Assembly: GCA_036262035.1 (NCBI GenBank)
Contig: DATAJS010000010.1
Location: 62,001-126,000, forward strand
Direction of reading: 5' to 3'
From: Burkholderiales bacterium
GTDB taxonomy: Bacteria; Pseudomonadota; Gammaproteobacteria; Burkholderiales; SG8-41
Length of the DNA stretch: 64,000 bases
Shown: piece by piece, positions 1-6,462 of the stretch
Position numbering within the stretch: the first letter of the stretch is position 1
How the letters are laid out: each line of letters begins with the position of its first letter
Program-made: the position numbers and the translations under genes
The notes under the pieces: model-generated
The model's database searches: none
Told to the model about the DNA's origin: nothing
What the model saw: the letters and a program-made list of their open reading frames with translations, nothing else

Positions 1-236
1 CCCATCACGTACGGCGCGGGCTCGAAGCCGGTGAGCTGGCCGTGCCGGTCGTAGCTCGCGCGGCCCGCGAGCTTGCCGACTTCCCTGAAGCTGCCGCTGT
101 CGAGCAACGCCGCGATGCGCTCGCGCACCGTGAGCTTGCCGGCGGCGTGGTGCTTCGCCACGGCCTCGGCGCCTCCGCACGCTTCGGCGAGCGCGCGGCG
201 GCGGTGTATCTCTTCGATCTCGGGGAGCCAGCTCAT
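1..236 (-). CDS. Acyl-CoA carboxylase carboxyltransferase (beta) subunit, N-terminal part only
   Basis: The reverse strand from the ATG at 234-236 encodes 78 residues and runs off the left edge. The segment GKLTVRERIAALLD (residues 33-46), followed by a GSF...G-K-L-A-G stretch, is the conserved N-terminus of biotin-dependent propionyl/methylcrotonyl/geranyl-type carboxyltransferases. These move the carboxyl group from carboxybiotin to an acyl-CoA. Only the first part of the N-terminal crotonase-fold domain is present, so the substrate cannot be named. The gene is divergent from the GntR regulator at 324, and the palindrome at 284-303 lies between them, which suggests control by that regulator. 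It is the third carboxyltransferase of this type in the window. It is truncated by the window, not by mutation. Confidence 0.85.
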   Translation of the reverse strand, partial: MSWLPEIEEIHRRRALAEACGGAEAVAKHHAAGKLTVRERIAALLDSGSFREVGKLAGRASYDRHGQLTGFEPAPYVM

Positions 237-283
237 GGGAACGACGGGGTGGGGCGGGAGCGAAGGACTTTAACCCGGCAGGA

Positions 284-303
284 GATTGTTGACAATCCTA
301 CGA
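284..303. promoter_or_regulatory. Candidate GntR/FCD operator (copy 1)
   Basis: GATTGTTGACAATCCTACGA lies between the divergent carboxyltransferase and GntR starts. Its core ATTGTTGACAAT (285-296) is a near-perfect palindrome of the TTGTnnACAA kind bound by FadR/GntR proteins of the FCD class. The same 20 bases recur with one change at 18714-18733 before another carboxyltransferase. Seen: the sequence identity and location. Inferred: binding by the adjacent regulator and autoregulation. Confidence 0.6.
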
Positions 304-323
304 GGCGCTCCCATCCTGCGCAC

Positions 324-1073
324 ATGAACAAATCCGTCGAAAACGCCGAACGCCTGCTCGCCGCGAGCGGGCTCGCGCGCGCGTCGCTCGCGCTGACCTC
401 CTCGCTGCCGGAACAGATCGCGACCCGGCTGTCCGAGCGCATCGTCTCCGGCGGCTACGCGCCGGGCCAGCGCATCATGGAACAGGCGCTCGCGAGCGAG
501 TTCGCGGTGAGCCGCGGGCCGATACGCGAGAGCCTGCGCATCCTCGAGCGCGACGGGCTGGTCACCATACTGCCGCGGCGCGGCGCGATCGTCACCAATC
601 CGTCGATCGAGGAAGTGAAGGAGATCTTCGACGTGCGCGCGATGCTCAACGGGTTGCGCGACCGCCTCGTGGCGGAAGACCCGCAGCGCGCGAAAGTGGT
701 GGCCGGCGTCGAAGCCGAGGTCGCCAAGCTCACGCGCTACGCGCGCGATCCGAAGAAGGGGCAGCAGTACGTCGAGACGGTGTGGTCGCTCAACCGCATA
801 CTGAACGAAGCGTGCACCAACGCGCGCCTGAAGAACATCCTCGATTCGCTGGCGCGGCAGACGCTGCGCTATTCGCAGCTCGGCTTGTCCACACCCGAGC
901 GGCGAACCCAATCGGTCCAGCACTGGCAGAAGCTGGTGGAAGCGCTGAAGAAAGGCGACGGGGCGACGGCCGAGCGCATCGCGCGCAAGCGCGTGACCGA
1001 TTCGCGGGACGGGGCGATCCGCGCGCTGCAGTCGGCTGTCGCTGCGCCCAAGGGCGAAACAAGAAAGCTTTAA
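324..1073 (+). CDS. GntR-family transcriptional regulator (FCD/FadR class)
   Basis: A 249-residue cytoplasmic DNA-binding protein. Residues about 25-90 form the GntR winged helix-turn-helix, with the typical segments EQIATRLSERIVSG, PGQRI, ASEFAVSRGPIRESLRIL and GLV...RRGA. Residues about 100-235 are an all-helical FCD-type effector domain. The usual metal-binding Asp/His positions are poorly kept: the last helix reads ARKRVTDSR where many relatives have a histidine, so a CoA-type or acid ligand bound without metal is possible. The reading frame is open to position 42, but the candidate operator at 284-303 and homology favour the ATG at 324. It is divergent from a carboxyltransferase gene and probably controls it and the 12-24 kb catabolic island. 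The ligand is unknown. Confidence 0.85.
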   Translation: MNKSVENAERLLAASGLARASLALTSSLPEQIATRLSERIVSGGYAPGQRIMEQALASEFAVSRGPIRESLRILERDGLVTILPRRGAIVTNPSIEEVKEIFDVRAMLNGLRDRLVAEDPQRAKVVAGVEAEVAKLTRYARDPKKGQQYVETVWSLNRILNEACTNARLKNILDSLARQTLRYSQLGLSTPERRTQSVQHWQKLVEALKKGDGATAERIARKRVTDSRDGAIRALQSAVAAPKGETRKL

Positions 1074-1252
1074 CACGGAGGACACGCAGGGGCACAGAGG
1101 AAAAGCGACTCGTCATTCCGGACCGCGCGGCAGCGCGATGTGATCCGGAATCCATTTTGACCTCAACGCGCCGAAAATGGATTCCCGCCTGCGCGGGAAT
1201 GACGGCGTGACGTTTCCTCCGAGCCCTCCGTGTTCCCCCGTGCCGTCCGTGT
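1073..1252. repeat. Post-stop CACGGAGGA-type repeat arms facing each other
   Basis: From the last base of the GntR stop codon, 1073-1104 carries three degenerate units of about ten bases (CACGGAGGA, CACGCAGGGG, CACAGAGGAAAA). At 1213-1252 the reverse strand carries the same kind of units (CACGGACGG, CACGGGGGAA, CACGGAGGG, CGGAGGAAA) downstream of the biotin-carrier stop. The two arms form a loose inverted repeat around the REP-like element at 1111-1204, between two convergent genes. Function unknown; transcription end or mRNA 3' protection is possible. Confidence 0.6.
1111..1204. repeat. REP-like double palindrome (copy 1)
   Basis: The element starts CGTCATTCCGGAC and ends CGCGGGAATGACG, with two inner hairpins: one around TCCGGA...TCCGGA and one around ATTCCCGCCTGCGCGGGAAT. 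It matches the element at 60908-60988 closely, including a shared central stretch with TCCATTTTGACCTCAAC. Related single-hairpin copies are at 43077-43130 and 52217-52264. Extragenic REP elements of this look are widespread in betaproteobacteria. It lies between convergent genes. Confidence 0.75.
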
Positions 1253-1270
1253 CGAGGCTTTGGCTTTAGA

Positions 1271-1492
1271 TCAGTCTTCGAGTATCGCGACGACCTGACC
1301 CTCGGCGATGGGGTCTTTCTCCTTCACGAGGATCTCCTTCACCGTTCCCGCGTCTTCGGTGATGACGGGAATCTCCATCTTCATCGACTCGATCACCACC
1401 AGGGTGTCGCCTTCTTCCACCTTGTCGCCGACGCTCGCCTTGACCTGCCACACCGTGCCGGTGATCTCCGACTTGACTTCGATCCGTGCCAT
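1271..1492 (-). CDS. Free-standing biotin carboxyl carrier domain protein
   Basis: A 73-residue protein that is almost only a biotinyl/lipoyl-attachment domain. ESMKMEIP (residues 35-42) holds the lysine (K38) that biotin protein ligase modifies, flanked by the usual two methionines, and G-rich hairpins stand on each side. Such small carriers shuttle carboxybiotin between a separate biotin carboxylase and a carboxyltransferase. Three carboxyltransferase beta genes lie in this window but no biotin carboxylase, so its partner probably lies to the left. The ATG at 1490-1492 is chosen because the domain begins there; the longer open frame upstream has no family similarity. On the reverse strand TATACT (1521-1526) could be its -10 box. 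A lipoyl-type domain is less likely given MKM. Confidence 0.85.
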   Translation of the reverse strand: MARIEVKSEITGTVWQVKASVGDKVEEGDTLVVIESMKMEIPVITEDAGTVKEILVKEKDPIAEGQVVAILED

Positions 1493-1600
1493 GGATGCTC
1501 CTCGCTTCTGTAAGCGGGGAAGTATAACGCGACGCCCGTCGCCGCCCGCTTCGATCTCGTCTAACATAGCCGCTCCCCTCTCGCGTCCCGCCTTCTCCCC

Positions 1601-2275
1601 ATGACCCGTCTCCTCGTTTTCGTCGCGCTTCTTTCGGTATCGCTCGCGCTGCCCGCCGCGGAGCCGGAGCGCAAGCTTCCGCTCGTCGACGAAGGCGCGA
1701 GCGACGTGTCGTGGCTGCGTTTCAAGAAGCGCGTATCCGACGCGATCGCGAGCCGCGACAAGCAGTTCCTGCTCTCCATCCTCGACAGGAACGTGCGCAA
1801 CCAGAGCGAGAAGACGCGCGGAATCGCCGAGTTCCGCAAGCAGTGGGAGCTCGACACCGCCGACACCCCGGTGTGGCGCGAGCTCCAGACCGCGCTCCAG
1901 CTCGGCAGCGCTTACGTGAAGCGCGACACGGGCGGACGCGAGCTGTGCGCGCCTTACCTGCTCGGCAAGTGGCCGCCCGACGTGCACCCGTTCGATCACG
2001 CGGTCGTCATCTCGCGCGACTCCACCGTGCAGGCCGAGCCCAGCACCTCGTCCGCCGCGCTCGGGCGTCTCTCCTACGACATCGTCGAGGTGAACGACTG
2101 GGAGATCGACGACCGCAAGGATCCGAAGCAGAAGTGGGTGAAGATCCGCCACGCCAACCGCGACGGCTACGTGCTCGAAGAGCACGTGCGCAGCCCGGTC
2201 GAGCACGCGGCGTGCTTCGTCAAAGCGGGCAATGCGTGGCGGATGACGGGGTTTGCGCCGGCGGGCGGCGAGTGA
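1601..2275 (+). CDS. Exported protein with C-terminal bacterial SH3 domain
   Basis: A 224-residue protein. Residues 1-20 (MTRLLVFVALLSVSLALPAA) are a clear signal peptide. Residues about 25-115 form a helical region with no family I recognise. Residues about 120-205 look like a bacterial SH3 fold (VQAEPS...G.LSYDIVEV...W.KI....DGYVLEEHVRSP), the type that often binds cell wall peptides. Cysteines in ELCAPYLL and AACFV could form a periplasmic disulfide. It is convergent with the phosphoesterase at 2340 and has no obvious operon partner. Probably a periplasmic envelope protein; its precise role is unknown. Confidence 0.7.
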   Translation: MTRLLVFVALLSVSLALPAAEPERKLPLVDEGASDVSWLRFKKRVSDAIASRDKQFLLSILDRNVRNQSEKTRGIAEFRKQWELDTADTPVWRELQTALQLGSAYVKRDTGGRELCAPYLLGKWPPDVHPFDHAVVISRDSTVQAEPSTSSAALGRLSYDIVEVNDWEIDDRKDPKQKWVKIRHANRDGYVLEEHVRSPVEHAACFVKAGNAWRMTGFAPAGGE

Positions 2276-2338
2276 GGTGATGAGATGAAGGTGAGGATCG
2301 TGTTTGCCCCTATCTCATCCCTCTCATCTCATCACCTC
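2274..2338. repeat. GTGA-type inverted repeat between convergent genes
   Basis: GAGGTGATGAGATGA (2274-2288) is exactly complementary to TCATCTCATCACCTC (2324-2338), a perfect 15-bp stem with a 35-base loop. The left arm overlaps the stop codon of the SH3 gene and the right arm ends just before the stop of the phosphoesterase. It probably acts as a bidirectional transcription terminator, although there is no long T tract. It belongs to the post-stop GTGA repeat set described in the findings. Confidence 0.7.
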
Positions 2339-2339
2339 T

Positions 2340-2831
2340 TCAACCCAGGTGCACGATCTCCGATCCGAGTCGCCCGTCGACCACCGACAGGCGTGCGACT
2401 GCAATCGGCAGATTGAACCGCCGCGGCCCGGCGCTGCCCGGATTGAGGAACAGCACGCCGTCGCGCGTTTCGGCGAGCGGCTTGTGAGAGTGCCCGGTGA
2501 TCACCGCGGACATGCCGGCCGCAGCGGGATCGAGGTCGAGATCGGCGATGTCGTGCAGCAGGTAAACCAGCAGGCCGCCGACTTCGACGACGTCGGTCAG
2601 CGGCAGCGCCCGCGCCCAGTCGTCCCGGTCGTTGTTGCCGCGCACCGCGAACACCGGCGCGATCTTCGCCAGGTCCTCGAGGACGGCGGGACTGCCGATG
2701 TCCCCGGCATGTATGATGACCTCCGAGCCCCGCAGCGCAGCGACGGCCTCGGGACGCAGCAGACCGTGAGTGTCGGAGATGACGCCGACCTTCTTGCTAG
2801 AATGACGGCTGGATAGAGAGGCGCGTGACAT
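2340..2831 (-). CDS. Metallophosphoesterase, YfcE/MJ0936 family
   Basis: A 163-residue cytoplasmic phosphodiesterase-like enzyme. All the metal-site motifs are present: DTHG (first Asp/His), HAGDIGS, GNND, GHSHKPL and the closing NPGSAG. The family hydrolyses phosphodiesters with two divalent metals (Mn/Ni); natural substrates are mostly unknown. The length is typical. The most upstream sensible ATG is at 2829-2831, where it shares the bases CATG with the start codon of the divergent DoxX gene. The first 14 residues look unconserved, so a shorter non-ATG start is possible. The frame continues upstream into the DoxX gene, which I regard as accidental. Confidence 0.85.
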   Translation of the reverse strand: MSRASLSSRHSSKKVGVISDTHGLLRPEAVAALRGSEVIIHAGDIGSPAVLEDLAKIAPVFAVRGNNDRDDWARALPLTDVVEVGGLLVYLLHDIADLDLDPAAAGMSAVITGHSHKPLAETRDGVLFLNPGSAGPRRFNLPIAVARLSVVDGRLGSEIVHLG

Positions 2832-3216
2832 GGAAGATGCCGGTAAGCTCGTATTGCGTCTGACTCTGGGGATTCTGATCCTGCTGCACGGGATCGCCAA
2901 GCTCAAAGGCGGTGTGGTCGGTATTTCCGGCATGGTCGCCGGCATCGGCCTGCCCTCATGGGTCGGTTACGGCGTGTATATCGGCGAAGTGCTCGCGCCG
3001 ATCATGCTGATCGTCGGGTTCTACTCGCGTGTCGGCGCGTTCATCATCTTCATCAACATGATCTTCGCCGTGGTGCTTTCGCACCGTCCCGATCTGTTCA
3101 TGCTCAACGCGAAGACCGGCGGCTACGCGCTCGAGCTGCAGGCGATGTTCATGTTCGTCGCGCTGGCGCTCACGTTCATGACGCCCGGCCGCTACGCGCT
3201 CACCAAGCGCTACTGA
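2830..3216 (+). CDS. DoxX family membrane protein
   Basis: A 128-residue inner-membrane protein with about four hydrophobic helices. It begins GKLVLRLTLGILILLHGIAK, the hallmark of the DoxX family (relatives of the thiosulfate:quinone oxidoreductase small subunit and of MauE/YphA proteins). A conserved H-G-I-A-K in helix 1 and a G-R-Y-A-L near the C-terminus agree. It ends in TGATG, overlapping the start of the molybdoenzyme gene, so the two are probably co-translated with the cytochrome behind them. In this setting a link to sulfur-compound oxidation is plausible but not shown. The start codon overlaps the start of the divergent phosphoesterase. Confidence 0.85.
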   Translation: MEDAGKLVLRLTLGILILLHGIAKLKGGVVGISGMVAGIGLPSWVGYGVYIGEVLAPIMLIVGFYSRVGAFIIFINMIFAVVLSHRPDLFMLNAKTGGYALELQAMFMFVALALTFMTPGRYALTKRY

Positions 3217-4436
3217 TGCGCCGCGCGCCTGACAATCCGTCACGGCGCGAAGCGATAGCCGCGCTCGGCGCGCTCGGCATTGCCGGCGCGTTGCCGAAAA
3301 TCGCATTCGCCCAGGAGGCGAAACCGCCTGCCGATCCCGCCGGCACCATCCCGAACGCCAAGGTGATGGCGGAGAAAGATCCGGCGATGCGCATGCATTC
3401 CGAGCGTCCGCTGACGGCGAGCGTCACCGCCGAATATCTCAACGACGACGTGACGCCCACCCCACGTCACTTCGTCCGCAACAATCTCTACACCCCCGAT
3501 TTCGACGAAGCCAAACACACCGTCGAGATCGCCGGCCTCGTCGACAAGCCGCTCAGGCTGACGGTCGCCGAGCTTCGCAGCGGCTTCCCGCAAGTCTCGA
3601 CGCAGGCGATGCTCGAGTGCGCCGGCTCGGGACGCACCGGCTTCAATCCGCTGCCGCGCGGCACCCCGTGGCCGGCGAGCGGCGGCATGAGCTGCTCGCG
3701 CTGGACCGGCGTGCGTCTGGCGGACGTGTTGCGGGCCGCGGGCGTGCAGCCCGGCGCGGTGCACATCGCCTTCACCGGCGCCGACTTCGGCGCGCTGCCG
3801 ACGATTCCGAAAGTCGCGCGCAGCATCCCGCTCGGCAAGGCGCTCGAGCGCCACACGCTGCTCGCGTACGGCATGAACGACGGGCCTCTGCCCAAGGCGC
3901 ACGGTTATCCGCTGCGCGTCATCGTGCCGTCGTGGGCCGGATCGGCTTCCGTGAAGTGGGTGGCGCGGATCGAGGCGCTGGCGGCGCCGCTCAAAGGCCC
4001 GTACATGGACGAGAGCTATCGTATCCCGCGCCATCCGGTCGAGCCCGGCGGACGCATGCCGCCCGATGCCGCGAGCACCGAAGGATGGCCCGTGAAGTCG
4101 ATCATCACGCATCCCGCGCCCAACGCGAAGTACGCGGCGGGCAAACCGGTGCTCGTCGCGGGCAAGGCGTGGGCGGGCGAGAACGACGTCGCGCGGGTCG
4201 AGCTCTCGTTCGACGAAGGCCGCACCTGGCAGCGCGCCGAGCTCAACCCGGCCGGCGACAAGTACGCGTGGCGCACGTTCAGCTACGCGTACACGCCGCG
4301 CACGCCGGGATACCTCACCGTGCTCGCGCGCGCCACCGACGACGCCGGGCGCACCCAGCCGCTGGCCTCCGCATGGAATCCGCTCGGCTACTTCTGGAAC
4401 GGCTGGCACCGCGTCGGATTCATCGTCGGCGCGTGA
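3216..4436 (+). CDS. Sulfite/sulfane dehydrogenase, SoxC/SorA-like molybdopterin enzyme
   Basis: A 406-residue periplasmic oxidase of the sulfite oxidase family. The N-terminus has a twin-arginine signal (SRREAIAALGALGIAGALP), as expected for a cofactor-loaded export substrate. The molybdopterin domain spans about residues 80-285; ECAGSGR supplies the Mo-ligand cysteine (C135). The C-terminal Mo-co dimerisation domain (about 300-400) has A-x-V-E-L-S-F-D-x-G-x-T-W and ends WNPLGYFWNGWHRV, very like SoxC. The family oxidises sulfite, or sulfane sulfur when paired with SoxD. It starts within the DoxX stop (TGATG) and overlaps the following cytochrome by four bases (GTGA), so the three genes look like one unit. 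No other sox genes are visible, so sulfite is the likelier substrate. Confidence 0.85.
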   Translation: MRRAPDNPSRREAIAALGALGIAGALPKIAFAQEAKPPADPAGTIPNAKVMAEKDPAMRMHSERPLTASVTAEYLNDDVTPTPRHFVRNNLYTPDFDEAKHTVEIAGLVDKPLRLTVAELRSGFPQVSTQAMLECAGSGRTGFNPLPRGTPWPASGGMSCSRWTGVRLADVLRAAGVQPGAVHIAFTGADFGALPTIPKVARSIPLGKALERHTLLAYGMNDGPLPKAHGYPLRVIVPSWAGSASVKWVARIEALAAPLKGPYMDESYRIPRHPVEPGGRMPPDAASTEGWPVKSIITHPAPNAKYAAGKPVLVAGKAWAGENDVARVELSFDEGRTWQRAELNPAGDKYAWRTFSYAYTPRTPGYLTVLARATDDAGRTQPLASAWNPLGYFWNGWHRVGFIVGA

Positions 4437-5002
4437 CGCTCCTCCCGCGCGCGGCGGCGCTCGTCGCGCTCGTGTGCGCATCGATCCTGCCGCTGGCCGC
4501 ACAGCAGGATGCGCCTTCGAAGACCCTGCTGCCGGGCCCCGGCGCGGCGCTGACGATGGCGAAGTGCTCGCTGTGCCACGACATCACCCATGTCACGCGC
4601 TCGAAGCTCACGCGCGACGAGTGGGACGACAACATCAAGGTGATGATCGCCCGCGGCATGCCGATACGGCCGGACGAGATCGCCGTCGTGCTCGAGTATC
4701 TCTCGACGTACTACAACCGCGACAAACCGCCGCCCGCCGCGGCGGCGGCCGCCGCTGCCGAAGACACGCCGCCGGTTCGCCACGGCTGCGTGGCGTGTCA
4801 TGCGCTCGACAACAGGGTGATCGGACCGTCCTTCAGGGAGATCGCGGCGCGCTATCGAGGCGACGCCGGCGCGGCGACGCGGCTCGCGGCCAAGGTGAAG
4901 GACGGAGGCGCCGGTGCGTGGGGCGCGGTCCCGATGCCGGCACATCCGCAGCTCGCGGCGGCCGACATCGAGAGCCTCGTGGCGTGGGTGCTGCAGCAGT
5001 AG
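4433..5002 (+). CDS. Diheme cytochrome c, electron acceptor of the upstream molybdoenzyme
   Basis: A 189-residue exported cytochrome. A hydrophobic signal peptide spans residues 1-23. Two heme-binding motifs are present: CSLCH (45-49) and CVACH (119-123). The halves are joined by a proline/alanine linker with eight alanines in a row (about 102-109). The second half matches class I c551-type cytochromes, with IGPSFREIAARYRG, AAKVKDGG and W-G-A-V-P-M-P providing the methionine axial ligand. The first half has an R-D-E-W-D...M...G-M-P pattern typical of quinoprotein- and SoxD-like cytochromes. The GTG start at 4433 overlaps the TGA of the molybdoenzyme gene, indicating translational coupling. 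The role, passing electrons from sulfite oxidation to the respiratory chain, is inferred from position. Confidence 0.85.
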   Translation: MTLLPRAAALVALVCASILPLAAQQDAPSKTLLPGPGAALTMAKCSLCHDITHVTRSKLTRDEWDDNIKVMIARGMPIRPDEIAVVLEYLSTYYNRDKPPPAAAAAAAAEDTPPVRHGCVACHALDNRVIGPSFREIAARYRGDAGAATRLAAKVKDGGAGAWGAVPMPAHPQLAAADIESLVAWVLQQ

Positions 5003-5009
5003 CGCCGCG

Positions 5010-5558
5010 CTAAGACTTCTTCTTCGTCTTCTTCATGCCCGCCTGAAGGTCCTGCGCCATCTTGAGGTGCTCCTGAAGCTTGGGCAGCGTCTTGGACGCG
5101 AAGTCGCGCAGCTCCGCCGATTCGGCTTTTTGCGACTCCTTCTCGAACATCTTCACCGCCTTCTTGTGGTCCTTGACCATCGCGTCGGCGTAGTCCTTGT
5201 CGAACTTGGCGCCCGTCTTCTTCGAGAGATCCTTGACGAGCTTCGCGTGCTTGCCCTGCGGCGCGGACGGCGGCGTCACGCCGAGCTTGGCCGCGATCGG
5301 CTCGAGCTCCTTGCCTGCGGCGCTGTGGTCGTCGACCATGCGCTGCGCGAACTTCTTGACGTCCTCGCTCGCCGCGTTCTGCTGCGCGATCTTGCCGAGC
5401 TCGACCTCGGCGAGACCGTCGTTGGCCGCGTCCATGATGAAGCTCTTGTCGCCTTTCGAGACCTTGCCCGAGTCCGCCTTCTTGTCGGCGGCATACGCGC
5501 CGAAGGATAAAACGAGCGCGAGGACTGCAAAAAGGGACCTGCCCAGAACCTGCGTCAT
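5010..5558 (-). CDS. DUF4142 periplasmic protein
   Basis: A 182-residue protein with a signal peptide (cleavage probably after ...SFGAYA, near residue 23) and one DUF4142 domain, a ferritin-like four-helix bundle. Typical family features are FIMDAANDGLAEVELGKIA, KKFAQRMVDDHSAAGKEL, DKDYADAMVKDH and the C-terminal LPKLQEHLKMA. The tail is lysine-rich (KKTKKKS). The start at 5558 is favoured by TCTGGAGGCGAT just upstream; a start ten codons earlier has none. Family members are often stress-induced envelope proteins of unknown biochemical function. It is convergent with the cytochrome gene, with only seven bases between them. Confidence 0.85.
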   Translation of the reverse strand: MTQVLGRSLFAVLALVLSFGAYAADKKADSGKVSKGDKSFIMDAANDGLAEVELGKIAQQNAASEDVKKFAQRMVDDHSAAGKELEPIAAKLGVTPPSAPQGKHAKLVKDLSKKTGAKFDKDYADAMVKDHKKAVKMFEKESQKAESAELRDFASKTLPKLQEHLKMAQDLQAGMKKTKKKS

Positions 5559-5652
5559 ATCGCCTCCAGAGGGAGAAACGCGGCCCATGCCGCGAACGCG
5601 GCGGAGGTTGCAACCGACGTACCTCTGGACTCAGGTGCGGCGCCGACTCGCT

Positions 5653-6462
5653 TCAGCCGGGATGCGGCTCGCGCTCCGGCGTCGCCGCGCCCATGCGCGC
5701 GCTGCCTTGCGCGGTGCTCGCGCCCGCCCGGGCGCCGAACACCATTTCGGTCAGCCAGCTCACCACGAGCTCGGTATAGGCGCGCTGCATCGCCGGCTGC
5801 GTGAGACCGTGGTCGGCGCCCGAGATGACGCGGTAGGTGAGCGAATGGGCGTGCGTGCACGCTTCGACGTAGTTCTCGATCGTGCGGTGGGGAACGATGT
5901 CGTCGTTCTCGGATTCGACGATGAGCACGTCGCCCTTGAACATGGCGCACGCCGCGAGCGCGCGGTTCTCGCTGGGACGCACCGGACGGCGGCGATAGGC
6001 GTGCAGGTCCGACACCTTGTGGAGCTGCTTCTTCGGCAGGTCCCAGCCGTCGTCCTCGTACAGCGCCGGGACGCGCAGCGCGAGCCAGCGCACCGGGCGC
6101 AGCGTGGTGAGCAGCGCCGCGAGGTAGCCGCCGTAGCTGCTGCCGACGACCGCGATCGATTCCGCATCGACCGCGGGATGATCGACGAGCTCGTCGTAAG
6201 CGGCGAGGCTGTCGTTGAGATTGTCTTCGCGCGAGACGCTCGATTGCTGCGGCTCGGTACGCGCGTGCCCGCGCAGGTCGAACGTGAGCGAGACGCAGCC
6301 CAGTGCCGCGATCTCTCGCGCGCGCGCGAGATACTGCTGCTGGCTGCCGCCCCAGCCGTGCACGCACAGCACGCCCGGTATCGTGGTCTGCGGCGCGATC
6401 AGCGTGCCGGCGATGTGGCCGCCGTCGACGTGGATCTCTATCGGGCGGTCATGCGTCGGCAT
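5653..6462 (-). CDS. Alpha/beta hydrolase (dienelactone hydrolase/peptidase-like)
   Basis: A 269-residue cytoplasmic hydrolase. The oxyanion-hole region is VHGWGGS (34-40), the strand-4 motif is FDLRGHA (61-67), and the nucleophile elbow is GSSYGG (107-112) with serine 109. The acid and histidine of the triad are seen in ESENDDIVP and GADHGLT. The last 20 residues are unconserved and proline/arginine-rich. The ATG at 6460-6462 lies inside the end of the DUF3182 gene (overlap of 14 bases), so the two are co-translated. The substrate is unknown; the family covers esterases, thioesterases and peptidases. Confidence 0.8.
   Translation of the reverse strand: MPTHDRPIEIHVDGGHIAGTLIAPQTTIPGVLCVHGWGGSQQQYLARAREIAALGCVSLTFDLRGHARTEPQQSSVSREDNLNDSLAAYDELVDHPAVDAESIAVVGSSYGGYLAALLTTLRPVRWLALRVPALYEDDGWDLPKKQLHKVSDLHAYRRRPVRPSENRALAACAMFKGDVLIVESENDDIVPHRTIENYVEACTHAHSLTYRVISGADHGLTQPAMQRAYTELVVSWLTEMVFGARAGASTAQGSARMGAATPEREPHPG

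Noticed and set aside
270-1085. A 271-codon minus-strand frame opposite the GntR gene
   Set aside because: Antisense to a protein with a clear GntR fold; its translation shows no family features.
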